A stretch of 39,861 bases of DNA from Microcaldota archaeon (GTDB lineage: Archaea; Micrarchaeota; Micrarchaeia; Micrarchaeales; CABMGC01). Location: the NCBI GenBank assembly GCA_027314605.1, contig DAHVAM010000004.1, forward strand, positions 1 through 39,861, written 5' to 3'. Below, piece after piece: positions 7,563-17,418 of this stretch (position 1 is the stretch's first letter; each line of letters opens with the position of its first letter). The translations under genes were made by a program, and so were the position numbers. The notes beneath the pieces are model-generated. The model saw nothing but the letters and a program-made list of their open reading frames with translations. It was not told the origin of the DNA and searched no databases.

Positions 7563-9878
7563 GTGGTTCTCTTGATCAATTCTATAGAGCTTACAAACTG
7601 GAAGACTCACGGCTCTACGAAGCTCTCTTTCTCCAGGGGCACCAACATTCTCATAGGCCATATGGGCGCGGGGAAGAGCTCCATAATGGATGCCATATCC
7701 TTCGGGCTTTTCGGCACCTTCCCTGCGATAAAGAACAGGAGAGTAAATGTAAATGACCTGATACGGAACAGGCCGGACCAGAAGAAGAGCGCCAAGATAA
7801 GGCTTTCCTTCGACGTAGGGGAAGATTCCTATATAGTGGAAAGGGAGATCAGTTTGGAAGGGGCCGGAAAGGCAACCCTCCAGAAGAACGGAACCTACGT
7901 CCAGTCCCAGCCGCAAAGGGTTACCGAAGAGGTGGAGAAGGCCCTTGCCATGGACTACGACCTTTTTTCGAGGGCAGTCTACTCGGAGCAGAACCGGCTC
8001 GATTACTTTCTTGAGCTCCAGTCTAGGGAGAGAAAGAAGCAGATGGACAATCTGCTCGGCCTTGACAAGTTTGCAACTGCGCAGGAGAATACCACCAGCC
8101 TGATAAACAAGATAAAGGAGATGACTGAAGAAGGCAAGAAGGCCGCGGAGAGCTTCGACATCGAGATGCATAAGAGTCAGATGGCGGCGCTCGAAGAAGA
8201 GAGAAGAGCCGGCCTGAAGGATATTGACGGAATAGCGCTGAGCATAGGGAGACTAAGGGAAGATCACAAGAAGATACAGGGCAACCTGAAGAAGATGAAG
8301 GAGGACTACAACAGAAAAATTGCAGTGGAGAAGGAGATTGCGGAATTGAAAAGCAAAACGGAGATCCTATCAAAGGAGATATCCAAGATAGACTCTGAGA
8401 AATTGGGAAATCTGGGAGGGGTAAAGAAGGAACTGGAATCCTGCGAATCGGAGGCAAACAAGGCAAAGGCAAAAGGAAAGGAACTGATGTTAGAGGCGCA
8501 GAGCGCGCAGACAAGGCTCGGCAAAATACAGAATGAGATATCCTCCGTGGAGAAAGACTTACTCGAGAGGAAGAAACTCGACGAGAGCCTTAAGGGAAAG
8601 GACAAGGAAAAACTTGCGCAGGACCTCGAGATGCATAAAAGGGAGATAGAAAAGATAGAAGGGGAGGTAGCCTCGGCAACAGCGCAGAAGAACGATGCAG
8701 AAAAATGGATTAAGGAGCTCGAAAGGCATGTGGGAAAATGCCCGGTCTGCGAGAGGGATCTCGACCAGCGGATGAGGGAAGAGTTGCTGAGGGCGAAGAA
8801 GGAATCCGCCGCAAGCTCGTCAAACAAGGCAAAATCCCTGCAGGAGATTCAGAAGGCCAAGAAGGCCGATGCGGAAAGGCTGAGCGCTTTGATCAATGAA
8901 CTGCATCTGGTCCAGGAAAGACTGAAACGCTACCAAAATCTCGACGAGAGGAGAACGAAAGCTGAAGAGGAGCTGAAGAAGGCAGAAGGGGAGAGCGCCA
9001 GGCTGAAGGAAGAGGTTGAGAGAATAAATGACGCGACGGAGGCATTGAATAGAAAACTGTCGGAATTGAAGACTGCAAGGAATGCGCTTGAAAGGAAAGA
9101 ACTTCACCTCTCGGAGAAGGCAAAGGCCGAAGAAGGCATATCGAAGAAGCAGGAGGAGTTCAAAGGGATAAAGATAGACGAGAAGAGCCTAGACGAGTTG
9201 CAGAGGCAGTTCACCGAGATCTCCTCAGGGATAAGCAAGAACGAGGCGACGCTTGAAGGGCTCAGCAAGGCGCTGGATGAAAAGGCGGCGAGGATCGAGG
9301 AGAAGAGAAGGGACATAGAGAAGATAGAACGGCTTTACAACGACATAAAATACAAGAAAGTCGTAGCCGACAATCTCGTAAAATTCAATAACTCGCTGCA
9401 GGAGACCCAGGCCCATCTGAGGAACAGGCTTGTGGGCTCGATAAACGGCATAATGGAAGAGATATGGCCGGAGCTTTATCCTTATGGCGACTACTCCGGA
9501 GTTGAACTGAGCGCCACTGAATCGGATTACATCCTGAGGATATGCACCTATAGGGAGGGCAAGGAGTCGTGGGAGGATGTCGACACCATAGCGAGCGGCG
9601 GCGAGAGGAGCGTAGCATGCCTTGCCCTGAGGGTGGCCTTCGCGATGGTGCTTGTGCCAAACCTCAAGTGGCTGATACTCGACGAGCCCACGCACAATAT
9701 AGACAGGCAGGGAATAGGGAGGTTTGTCAATGTATTCAATGAGAAGCTGCCGCAGATAGTGGGGCAGATATTCATAATAACGCACGACGAGCAGCTGAAG
9801 CAGGTCTCCAACGGCAAGGTCTACATGCTCGGAAGGGACAAAACGAAGAATGAGGAAACGTCTGCAATCCCGATGTAA
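7563..9878 (+). CDS. rad50: Rad50-like SMC-family ATPase with zinc hook
   Basis: Walker A IGHMGAGKSSIMDAISFGLFG, long coiled coils around CPVCERDL, Walker B WLILDEPTHNID; GTG start. Confidence 0.88.
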   Translation: MVLLINSIELTNWKTHGSTKLSFSRGTNILIGHMGAGKSSIMDAISFGLFGTFPAIKNRRVNVNDLIRNRPDQKKSAKIRLSFDVGEDSYIVEREISLEGAGKATLQKNGTYVQSQPQRVTEEVEKALAMDYDLFSRAVYSEQNRLDYFLELQSRERKKQMDNLLGLDKFATAQENTTSLINKIKEMTEEGKKAAESFDIEMHKSQMAALEEERRAGLKDIDGIALSIGRLREDHKKIQGNLKKMKEDYNRKIAVEKEIAELKSKTEILSKEISKIDSEKLGNLGGVKKELESCESEANKAKAKGKELMLEAQSAQTRLGKIQNEISSVEKDLLERKKLDESLKGKDKEKLAQDLEMHKREIEKIEGEVASATAQKNDAEKWIKELERHVGKCPVCERDLDQRMREELLRAKKESAASSSNKAKSLQEIQKAKKADAERLSALINELHLVQERLKRYQNLDERRTKAEEELKKAEGESARLKEEVERINDATEALNRKLSELKTARNALERKELHLSEKAKAEEGISKKQEEFKGIKIDEKSLDELQRQFTEISSGISKNEATLEGLSKALDEKAARIEEKRRDIEKIERLYNDIKYKKVVADNLVKFNNSLQETQAHLRNRLVGSINGIMEEIWPELYPYGDYSGVELSATESDYILRICTYREGKESWEDVDTIASGGERSVACLALRVAFAMVLVPNLKWLILDEPTHNIDRQGIGRFVNVFNEKLPQIVGQIFIITHDEQLKQVSNGKVYMLGRDKTKNEETSAIPM

Positions 9879-9942
9879 GGTTATTGGGTTTTAATATCTT
9901 CGTCTATCTGGTTTTGATGAAAGGCAGGAGGCCGCGCTGCCC

Positions 9943-10989
9943 TTAGATTATATCCAGGCCTGACCTGTTCCTCTCGTCTTCCCTTTTATCCATGCCCAGG
10001 ATCGATGCGCCTGTGACTCCGGTGAATATTCCTATGACCTCGACTTTTCCAGAGAAGTCAGGATCCATCCTCGCCCACGTGACGCTCGAGTCCGGCGAGA
10101 CAGTCTCAGTCAACTTCGATCCTATCTGGTTTGCGTCCCCGAGTGTCAAGTCTGGCCCGCCGGTTATGTGCAATAACACTCCCTTCGCATTCTTGTAGTC
10201 GACATCAAGCAGCTTGTTGTTGAGTGTGCTGTCCACCACCTCCTGGATCTTGTCGTGGCCGCGGCCTTCCCCCACGCTTATCATCGATACTCCGCCTGTC
10301 TTCATTATGTTCCTTATGTCTGCGAAATCGAGGTTTATCATGCTCGGCTGAGTTATGGTCTCGGTTATTCCGCGCACAGCCTTCGCCGTTATCTCGTCTG
10401 CAAGCTTGAATGTCTGCTCTATCGGAAGGTTCGGATAGAGGCTCACCAGCTTCTGGTTGTCTATCACTATCAGGGTGTCTATGTTCTCCCTCAGTTTCTC
10501 GATTCCCTTCTTTGCTGTCGCAAGCCTTGACCGTTCCAGAGAGAAAGGTATTGTGACTATGCCTACAACTGTCGCACCCGCGTCCTTTGCCGCCCTAGCG
10601 ACAACCGGAGCCGCTCCCGTCCCGGTTCCTCCTCCCATCCCCGCTGTCAGGAAGACCAGGTTCTTGTCTGCCAGCATTTGCTCTATGCTGGCTCTCGACA
10701 GCTCGGCCGCCTTCTCCCCTATCTCCGGAAATCCGCCGGCCCCTAGCCCTCTTGTTATCTCCCTTCCCAGCATTACCCTTCTTATTCTCGGGTCAAGCAT
10801 CTCGAGCTGTTTTCCGTCGGTGTTGAACGCGTAGAGCTCTGCTCCCTTGATATCCATCGTACAGAGCCTGTGCACGGTGTTGTTCCCGCCGCCGCCTACT
10901 CCTACAACAGCTATCTTGGGCTTGAAAAGATCAGGATCATCCCAGACATTCTGCCTTTGCGTTGTCTCGCTTCCGTACACGGTCCGCAC
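9943..10989 (-). CDS. ftsZ: Cell division protein FtsZ
   Basis: GTP-binding motif TAGMGGGTGTGAAPV; VVGVGGGGNNTVHRL. Confidence 0.96.
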   Translation of the reverse strand: MRTVYGSETTQRQNVWDDPDLFKPKIAVVGVGGGGNNTVHRLCTMDIKGAELYAFNTDGKQLEMLDPRIRRVMLGREITRGLGAGGFPEIGEKAAELSRASIEQMLADKNLVFLTAGMGGGTGTGAAPVVARAAKDAGATVVGIVTIPFSLERSRLATAKKGIEKLRENIDTLIVIDNQKLVSLYPNLPIEQTFKLADEITAKAVRGITETITQPSMINLDFADIRNIMKTGGVSMISVGEGRGHDKIQEVVDSTLNNKLLDVDYKNAKGVLLHITGGPDLTLGDANQIGSKLTETVSPDSSVTWARMDPDFSGKVEVIGIFTGVTGASILGMDKREDERNRSGLDII

Positions 10990-11037
10990 CTGTTTTCTAT
11001 TGCACGATAAGGATAAAATACCTTTCTGCCATAAGGA

Positions 11038-11472
11038 ATGAATGCTGATAAGATGGAGGTATCAACAAAAACAAGGCTTTCCCACGGCGGACCGAGATAC
11101 ACTGACGTTAGCGAACTGAAGAAACTGCCCCACTCGGAGCACGTGAAGAGGGTAGGGTTCATGCTGCACAGGAGCAACATGGACATCATAGGGTACTACG
11201 TAAAGGAGCTCAAGCTGACGAACACCGACAAGGCGGCCCTCAGGAAGGATGTCATGGGGAGGATAGGGCACGACATGAGAAGCGCCGAAAGGAAGCCTGA
11301 CAAGTACATGGACGTCATCAAGGCGATAGAGATATTCGGCCTCGATGACAGGACTGTCGGCGCGCTTGCCCCGGCCCTGCGCCCCGCGGCAGATGAACTG
11401 AGGAAGAAGGGCAGGGGAGGAGAGGCAGAGATAATAGAGAACTGCCTAAGAGACCACGGAATTGAGGTCTAG
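11038..11472 (+). CDS. Hypothetical protein (144 aa)
   Basis: Charged, globular composition; divergent from ftsZ; 3' end overlaps the truD 3' end by 27 nt. Confidence 0.65.
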   Translation: MNADKMEVSTKTRLSHGGPRYTDVSELKKLPHSEHVKRVGFMLHRSNMDIIGYYVKELKLTNTDKAALRKDVMGRIGHDMRSAERKPDKYMDVIKAIEIFGLDDRTVGALAPALRPAADELRKKGRGGEAEIIENCLRDHGIEV

Positions 11473-12681
11473 CTCATCTGCCTTTGTTATCTCGTTTAGG
11501 AAGATGGTGGCATAGGAGCCTGAGGGAATCGAGAACTTCAGCTCTGCATCCTCTCCCGCAACGGAGTAAGAGAAATCCTTGAACGGCGAGAGCAGCTGGC
11601 GGAAAGAGCCTCTCATGCTCAACTCTGGCATGCTTCGTATCTTGAACGATTCCTTCGTTATGCCAAACCTCTCCAGTATCTCCTTCTCGTATTCGCTTAT
11701 GTGCTCGTCCTTTGTCTCGTAGCCTATAAGCGCGCCTGCCGGAAACCCGCCGTCCTTTCCCGCATGAAGGTCTTCTATGTTGGGGAATCCGTAAAAATTC
11801 CTGCCGCAATGCAGGTCAGAGTCGAAATCATGGTCCTTGACCCTGTCTTCAAGCGCGATGTTGAATACGGCGTCCTCCACTGCGTGTATGAACATTATGG
11901 CAATGCCCCGCTGTATCTCCCGCACGGCGTTTGCAAAGTTCCTATACCTTGCAAGATGGTCTATCATCGTCCTCTCGAAGCGCAGGTGCCTTGGAAAATA
12001 CTCGAGAGCTTTCTGAAAATCCATCTCCTCCTTGAGCCTCTTCCTCGCTTCGGTTGCCTCCGGGTCTGTCTCATTGCTGCTATCCGTCAGGAATATCATG
12101 ACCGCTTCCTCGGGATTGTTGTTCAGCAAGGCCATTCCTATCTTGAAGTTGTTGAGCCTGTAGCCGAACCTCTGCCTGTCGAAATAGTTCGGGAAGAGGC
12201 CATCGAGCTCCTCTATCACTCCTTGTATGTTCCCGGCGCGGCTGACATTTCTCACTGTGATCTCGAATCCGTTGCCTAGGTTGCTCCCAAGCCCAATGCC
12301 ATCGCTCTTCCATGCGCCGTTTATGCTGATGTCCTTTATCTGTACGGCCTCGGCGCTGGAAGGCTCTATCCCATAGATGCAGGCAAGCTGCACTGAAACA
12401 GATCTCCTGTCCTTCACTCCTGCATAGCTTATCGACTTCCTCCCCCGCCCGGTCCGCTTGGCTATCTCCAGCATCGCCCTGACAGTGTCCCAGTTCCTCT
12501 TCTCAAGCACGAACGTGGTGAACTTGCCCTCTGTCGGCGCAGGCTCTCCGAGTCCCTCGCCAGTGTATCTTTTACCCAATTCCAGCGTAATGCCTTTTGA
12601 AGTTATCTCTTTTACTATGAAGTCCTCAGGCTCCTTCTTTACCTCCCCGCCTGTTCCTGCCTGCCTTGATATGGTGAGCAT
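11446..12681 (-). CDS. truD: tRNA pseudouridine(13) synthase TruD
   Basis: GVKDRRSVSVQ catalytic region, NYFDRQRFGYRLNNFKIGMALL motif. Confidence 0.92.
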   Translation of the reverse strand: MLTISRQAGTGGEVKKEPEDFIVKEITSKGITLELGKRYTGEGLGEPAPTEGKFTTFVLEKRNWDTVRAMLEIAKRTGRGRKSISYAGVKDRRSVSVQLACIYGIEPSSAEAVQIKDISINGAWKSDGIGLGSNLGNGFEITVRNVSRAGNIQGVIEELDGLFPNYFDRQRFGYRLNNFKIGMALLNNNPEEAVMIFLTDSSNETDPEATEARKRLKEEMDFQKALEYFPRHLRFERTMIDHLARYRNFANAVREIQRGIAIMFIHAVEDAVFNIALEDRVKDHDFDSDLHCGRNFYGFPNIEDLHAGKDGGFPAGALIGYETKDEHISEYEKEILERFGITKESFKIRSMPELSMRGSFRQLLSPFKDFSYSVAGEDAELKFSIPSGSYATIFLNEITKADELDLNSVVS

Positions 12682-12718
12682 GATAATCGCATATAAACCT
12701 TCCCATTCGATTATATAT

Positions 12719-13540
12719 GTGGTAGCGTTAAAAGAGGACTCCCTGGTCGAGAGGCTGGTCTACAGGCTGATAAAGAAGCATGTGGCAGGCACTACAATGA
12801 ACTCTGCGATAGAAAGGGCGCAGGAGTTCAACAAGGAGCGCGTCCTTGCATCTATAATGTTCCTTAGCGGCGTCTCGGACAACAAGTCCAAGGCGAGGTA
12901 CGTCACTACAACTTACACTGAATTGATAAGGAGGATCTCGAGGTTTGGCCTTAAGGCGAGCGTCCATGTGCCGATAGGGCAGATAGGAGGCGCCATGGAC
13001 AGCGAGATAGCCACCGAGAACCTCATGGAGATAATCAACACGGGAAACAAGTGCGGGGTGTTCGTCTGGGCAGCGTTCAGCGGGGACGACAACGAGGCGT
13101 CTGTCGCGAAGAGATTCAAGCATGCCAAGGGATTCGGGATTGCGGCGCCGCATGGCAAGGCTGAGGAAGTGGTAGACAAATGGCATGCGAAAGCCGTGAA
13201 GATACTCTTCGATTCGAAGGAAAAGGTGGAAAGCGCTCGCGCGCTGCGTGAGATCGATCACATACTGAAGAACACGAAGACCCTGATACTCTCATCGCCT
13301 CCTGAGCAGCTCCTCAGGAGCCTTGGAAACTCGAAATACAGGAAGTCGATGGTCCTGGAATTCGGGCTGGGATACAGCAACAGGAAAATAATGAAGCTTG
13401 TGAACAGCGGTTTCCTGGCGAGCGTCAACCTCCCGTTCGGGAAGGATTGGACGTATTACGCCATGGACATAGTCCCCGAGGGCAAGACGCATTTCATAGT
13501 AGGGAACCTACTGAAGGAAGAGGAGAGGCAGGTAGCTTAG
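12719..13540 (+). CDS. Divergent proline dehydrogenase (PRODH)-like protein
   Basis: N-terminal helix KKHVAGTTMNSAIERAQEFNKERVLASIMFL and C-terminal MVLEFGLGY...ASVNLPFGKDWTYYAMDIVPEG resemble PRODH; start inferred as a leaderless GTG ~25 nt after CATATAAACC. Confidence 0.6.
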   Translation: MVALKEDSLVERLVYRLIKKHVAGTTMNSAIERAQEFNKERVLASIMFLSGVSDNKSKARYVTTTYTELIRRISRFGLKASVHVPIGQIGGAMDSEIATENLMEIINTGNKCGVFVWAAFSGDDNEASVAKRFKHAKGFGIAAPHGKAEEVVDKWHAKAVKILFDSKEKVESARALREIDHILKNTKTLILSSPPEQLLRSLGNSKYRKSMVLEFGLGYSNRKIMKLVNSGFLASVNLPFGKDWTYYAMDIVPEGKTHFIVGNLLKEEERQVA

Positions 13541-14512
13541 ATGCCTACGAAAAAGAAGGAAATCATACTGGTAACCGGCGGAGCCGGCAGGCTCGGCAGG
13601 CACATAGTCGCGAGGCTTGTGGGAGACGGCTACGAGGTGAGGGTGCTGGTCCAGAACCGCGATGACGCCGCGCGGATAACGTCAGGCGCGATTCCCTACC
13701 TGGGGGACATCGCCGATGAGGGCGCCGTTGAAAAAGCCTGCAGCGGCGTAACGACGATCATACACCTTGCCGCCATAGTGAGCCAGTACAGGACAGGATC
13801 ACGGGAGATCCTGAGGACAAACGCGCTCGGGACGAGGAGGCTGGCTAGGGTCGCGAAGCGCGCCGGAGCCAGGAAAATAATATTCGCCAGCACGGTGAAT
13901 GTCTATGGGAGGGCAAGGAAGGGCAAACTTGACGAGAAGTCCGAACCGAAGCCGACAGACACGTACGGGCAGAGCAAGAGGCTCGCCGAGAAGGAAATCA
14001 TGGGCTCAGGGCTCGACTACACTATATTCAGGATGGCAACGATATACGGCCCCGGGTTCGAGGGCTCGTTCCTCAAGATATTCAAATCGATAAAGGAAGG
14101 CAAGGCATATGTGGTCGGAAGAGGCGACAACCGCCTCGCGCTGGTGCACATAAACGACGTCGTGAACGCATTCGAGCTGGCTCTGCAGAAGAAGAGGGAG
14201 AGCAAAAACAAGATATACAACATATCTGACGGCAGGGAATACACCCAGAAGGGACTGTTTGAGATGGCTGCGAAGATGCTTGGAGTGCCAAAGCCGACAA
14301 GGCACATAAGCCCGATCCTGGTGCACATAGTGGCGAAGGCAAAGGGGCTTGACACCGACGAGATAAGGTTCATAACCAGCGACAGGAGCATAGACATCTC
14401 GAAGGCGAGGAAGGAGCTCGGGTTCAGGCCCAAGGAGACGGCTGAGAGAGGCGCCTCCTATCTGCTTAATAAATTAGACTCTCCTTATCAGAAGGAGATG
14501 GTGCGCGCATGA
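13541..14512 (+). CDS. NAD-dependent epimerase/dehydratase (extended SDR)
   Basis: ILVTGGAGRLGRHIVARL glycine-rich motif, DTYGQSKRLAEK (YxxxK). Confidence 0.92.
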   Translation: MPTKKKEIILVTGGAGRLGRHIVARLVGDGYEVRVLVQNRDDAARITSGAIPYLGDIADEGAVEKACSGVTTIIHLAAIVSQYRTGSREILRTNALGTRRLARVAKRAGARKIIFASTVNVYGRARKGKLDEKSEPKPTDTYGQSKRLAEKEIMGSGLDYTIFRMATIYGPGFEGSFLKIFKSIKEGKAYVVGRGDNRLALVHINDVVNAFELALQKKRESKNKIYNISDGREYTQKGLFEMAAKMLGVPKPTRHISPILVHIVAKAKGLDTDEIRFITSDRSIDISKARKELGFRPKETAERGASYLLNKLDSPYQKEMVRA

Positions 14513-15291
14513 AGATAGGAAAGGTGGAAAAATACATACACGAGCGGCTCGCCGAGAGGGGAGCGCTGCTCTTTGTGCTGATAGACCCGGTGGATTACCC
14601 GAACCCCGATACTGCGGTGAAAACCGCGTGCAGCGCCGCCGAAGGAGGCGCCGAGGCGGTGCTCATCGGAGGAAGCACAGGAGCGCAGGGCGAGCTCCTC
14701 GAGAACGTGACCAAGTCAATAGGGGACAAGGTGGACGTGCCGGTGATACTCTTTCCGGGGAACATAGCGACAGTGACAAGGTACGCTGACGCTGTGTACT
14801 TCATGTCGCTGCTCAACGCCAGGAATCCCTACTGGATAACGCAGGCGCAGATGCTCTCGGCGCCTGTAGTCAAAGCCCTGAACATAGAGCCGCTGCCCGT
14901 CGGATACATAGTAGTGCAGCCTGGAGGAACTGTGGGATGGGTCGGCGACGCTAACATGGTACCAAGGGAAAAGCCGAAAATAGCAGGCGCCTTGGCGCTT
15001 GCGGGGGAATACCTGGGGAACAGGATAATAGTCACCGATGCGGGTTCCAATCCGCAGCTGCAGGGATATTCGGGCGTGCCGCTGGAGATGATAAGGGAAG
15101 TGAAGAAGGCGGTCTCGGTGCCCTACATAGTGGCCGGAGGGATAAAGACTGTGGACGACGCGAGGAACGTCATAAGGAGCGGAGGCGACATAATCCAGAT
15201 AGGCACTGCGATAGAGAAGTCTGGAAACCCTAAAGCAAACGCGGCGCTATTCTCAAAGGCGCTGAAGGAAGAGGGCAAGAAGAAGCAGTAG
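14509..15291 (+). CDS. Geranylgeranylglyceryl phosphate synthase family
   Basis: LIDPVDYP...GGAEAVLIGGSTG...GYIVVQPGGTVGWVGDA...IVAGGIKTVDDARNVIRSGGDIIQIGTAIEK. Confidence 0.93.
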   Translation: MKIGKVEKYIHERLAERGALLFVLIDPVDYPNPDTAVKTACSAAEGGAEAVLIGGSTGAQGELLENVTKSIGDKVDVPVILFPGNIATVTRYADAVYFMSLLNARNPYWITQAQMLSAPVVKALNIEPLPVGYIVVQPGGTVGWVGDANMVPREKPKIAGALALAGEYLGNRIIVTDAGSNPQLQGYSGVPLEMIREVKKAVSVPYIVAGGIKTVDDARNVIRSGGDIIQIGTAIEKSGNPKANAALFSKALKEEGKKKQ

Positions 15292-15346
15292 GCCTGGCGT
15301 CCCACTCTCGCAAAAGCTTAAGATTCTACCACGACCAGTATAATCC

Positions 15347-16456
15347 ATGCGTGAAATCACATCGATAGAGATAGGCAGGGCAGTCGAGGAGCTGAGAGAC
15401 AGGCTCACCGGAAGCAGACTCAGGAAATTCTACGATCTTGGGGAAGGCTCATTCAGGTTTCTTTTCTACAAAAAGGAAGGCAGCGCACACGTCTACTGCA
15501 AGCTCCTGAGGACATTCAACGAGACAAAGTTCACAGAGGGCGCCGAAGGAGCCACGACGTTTGCGATGGGCATAAGGAAGAGGCTTGAGAACTCCACCCT
15601 CACCTCCATATTGCAATACGATTCCGACAGGATGATAGTGCTTGAATTCGGCAAAGACAACTACAGGCTTGTAATCGAGATGTTCGGAAAGGGGAACATG
15701 GTGCTCACCACTCTGGACGGCAAGATAGAGCTCTGCTACAAGGTGATAAGATACAGGGACAGGACTGTCGCCCCTGGCAATTCCTACGAGCTTCCGAAGA
15801 GCGGGGCAGTGCCTTTAGGCGAAGTGGACCTTGAAAAGGCAGGGGAGATAGTCAGAGCGGCTCCGACCGATAAGAAGCTCATACGGTATTTGTCTGACAG
15901 GATAAACGTCGGTCCGCTGTACCTTGAGGACATCATAATCAGGAGCGGCCTGGATCCGGGAGGCATTCTGGACAACAGGGAGCATGACGAGGCGCTGGCA
16001 GAGAATATAGTCGGCTTCTTCAGGAGGATCAGCGAAGAAAAACCAAGAATCTACAGGGAGAACGGCCTGCCAAAGGACTATGCAATAGCCAGCGTGGCGA
16101 GATACGAGGGTGTCGATCACGTTGAATACGATACCCTTAACGAGCTCCTTGACGAGCTTTTCATAAATGAGAGAAGCGAGGTGTTCGACAAGGAAAACAA
16201 TGAGCAGAAGGAGAGGATAATCTCGAACATAGAGGCGCAGAAGCAACTTGCAGTGAGCACGGTCAGCGAGTCCTCCTATTATTCCAGGGCGGGAAACAAG
16301 ATATTCGAGAACATGCAGATGATAAACAGCATAATAGCCTATCTGCAGAAGAACAAGAACGCAAAGCTCGACGAAGTAAGAAAGGCATTCGGGGGAATAA
16401 AGATAAAGGAATTGGATCTAAAGAATAAGATTGTCAATATAGACTTGGAAGATTGA
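15347..16456 (+). CDS. NFACT/RqcH-like protein (N-terminal and coiled-coil portion only)
   Basis: NFACT-N-like start with DR motif in QYDSDRMIVLEFGKDNYRLVIEMFGKGNMVLTT; ends at 369 aa right before RNase Z. Confidence 0.75.
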   Translation: MREITSIEIGRAVEELRDRLTGSRLRKFYDLGEGSFRFLFYKKEGSAHVYCKLLRTFNETKFTEGAEGATTFAMGIRKRLENSTLTSILQYDSDRMIVLEFGKDNYRLVIEMFGKGNMVLTTLDGKIELCYKVIRYRDRTVAPGNSYELPKSGAVPLGEVDLEKAGEIVRAAPTDKKLIRYLSDRINVGPLYLEDIIIRSGLDPGGILDNREHDEALAENIVGFFRRISEEKPRIYRENGLPKDYAIASVARYEGVDHVEYDTLNELLDELFINERSEVFDKENNEQKERIISNIEAQKQLAVSTVSESSYYSRAGNKIFENMQMINSIIAYLQKNKNAKLDEVRKAFGGIKIKELDLKNKIVNIDLED

Positions 16457-17347
16457 ATGATGGAGATAACAGTGCTGGGCTCATCGGGATCCGCGCCTGC
16501 CAAGGGCAGGCACATGCCAGCCGTAGCGCTGAAGCGAGAGGGCGACATATTTCTATTTGACTGCGGGGAGGGCACTCAGATGCAGATGATAGAATATGGG
16601 CTAAACTCCTACAGGGTAAAAGCAATCTTCATCGGGCATGCGCACGGAGACCACATCATAGGGATTGCAGGGCTGATAAGGACATTGGCGCTGAACAACA
16701 GGAAGGAAACCCTCCAGATATTTGTCCCAAGGGGTCAGGAGAAGGTAATCAGGAGCCTTATCCTCTTTGACAAGGCAATAGTGGGCTATGGTGTCGAGGT
16801 AAACGGCATAGAATCCGGGATTGTCTATAAGGGAAGGGGCTTCTCTGTCAGAGCCTTCAGGCTCGACCATACGATTAAAACACTCGGATACGTCTTCAAG
16901 GAGGACGATAAAAGGAATTTCATAAAGGAGAAGAGTGCAAGGCTGGGTCTGGAGGGCGAGATGTTCAGAAACCTCCAGAAGAACGGCCAGATAAAGGTAA
17001 ATGGAAAGAGGATCTCATTGGCAAGTGTCACGACAATGCGCCCCGGAAAGAAGATAGTATACGCGGCTGACACAAGGCCGTCCAGATTCACAGTCACCGC
17101 TGCAAGGAACGCAGACCTCCTGATTCACGAGTCGTCATATACCGAAGATGTCAAAGACCTGGCAATATCGAGGAAGCATTCCACTGCGAGGGAAGCCGCA
17201 ACAATAGCCAAGAAGGCCGGCGCCAGGAAGCTTGTTCTTCTCCATATTAGCACAAGGTATAAGACAACCGCGCCGCTAATAAAAGAAGCGAGCCAAGTAT
17301 TCAAGGACACAGTTGTCGCGAAGGACGGTTATACAATACAGATTTAG
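16457..17347 (+). CDS. rnz: Ribonuclease Z
   Basis: MBL motif FIGHAHGDHIIGIAGL; LFDCGEGTQMQM; GLNSYRVKAIFI; C-terminal VLLHISTRY. Confidence 0.93.
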   Translation: MMEITVLGSSGSAPAKGRHMPAVALKREGDIFLFDCGEGTQMQMIEYGLNSYRVKAIFIGHAHGDHIIGIAGLIRTLALNNRKETLQIFVPRGQEKVIRSLILFDKAIVGYGVEVNGIESGIVYKGRGFSVRAFRLDHTIKTLGYVFKEDDKRNFIKEKSARLGLEGEMFRNLQKNGQIKVNGKRISLASVTTMRPGKKIVYAADTRPSRFTVTAARNADLLIHESSYTEDVKDLAISRKHSTAREAATIAKKAGARKLVLLHISTRYKTTAPLIKEASQVFKDTVVAKDGYTIQI

Positions 17348-17418
17348 GAGGGTATCGTCTAGTGGTAGGACGACAGATTGACATTCTGTAAGCAGGAGTT
17401 CGATTCTCCTTACCCTCA
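17348..17418 (+). tRNA. tRNA-Val (anticodon GAC)
   Basis: 71-nt cloverleaf: GAGGGTA/TACCCTC acceptor; ACAGA-TTGACAT-TCTGT anticodon arm; AGGAG-TTCGATT-CTCCT T arm; no encoded CCA. Confidence 0.95.

Noticed and set aside
7533-8171. 212-aa minus-strand ORF MHLDVEALRGLLAFF...
   Set aside because: Antisense to the rad50 N-terminal ATPase domain, which has clear motifs.
8023-9123. Several long antisense ORFs within rad50
   Set aside because: Ser/Leu/Pro-rich translations typical of antisense to coiled-coil Lys/Glu codons; no independent coding signal.
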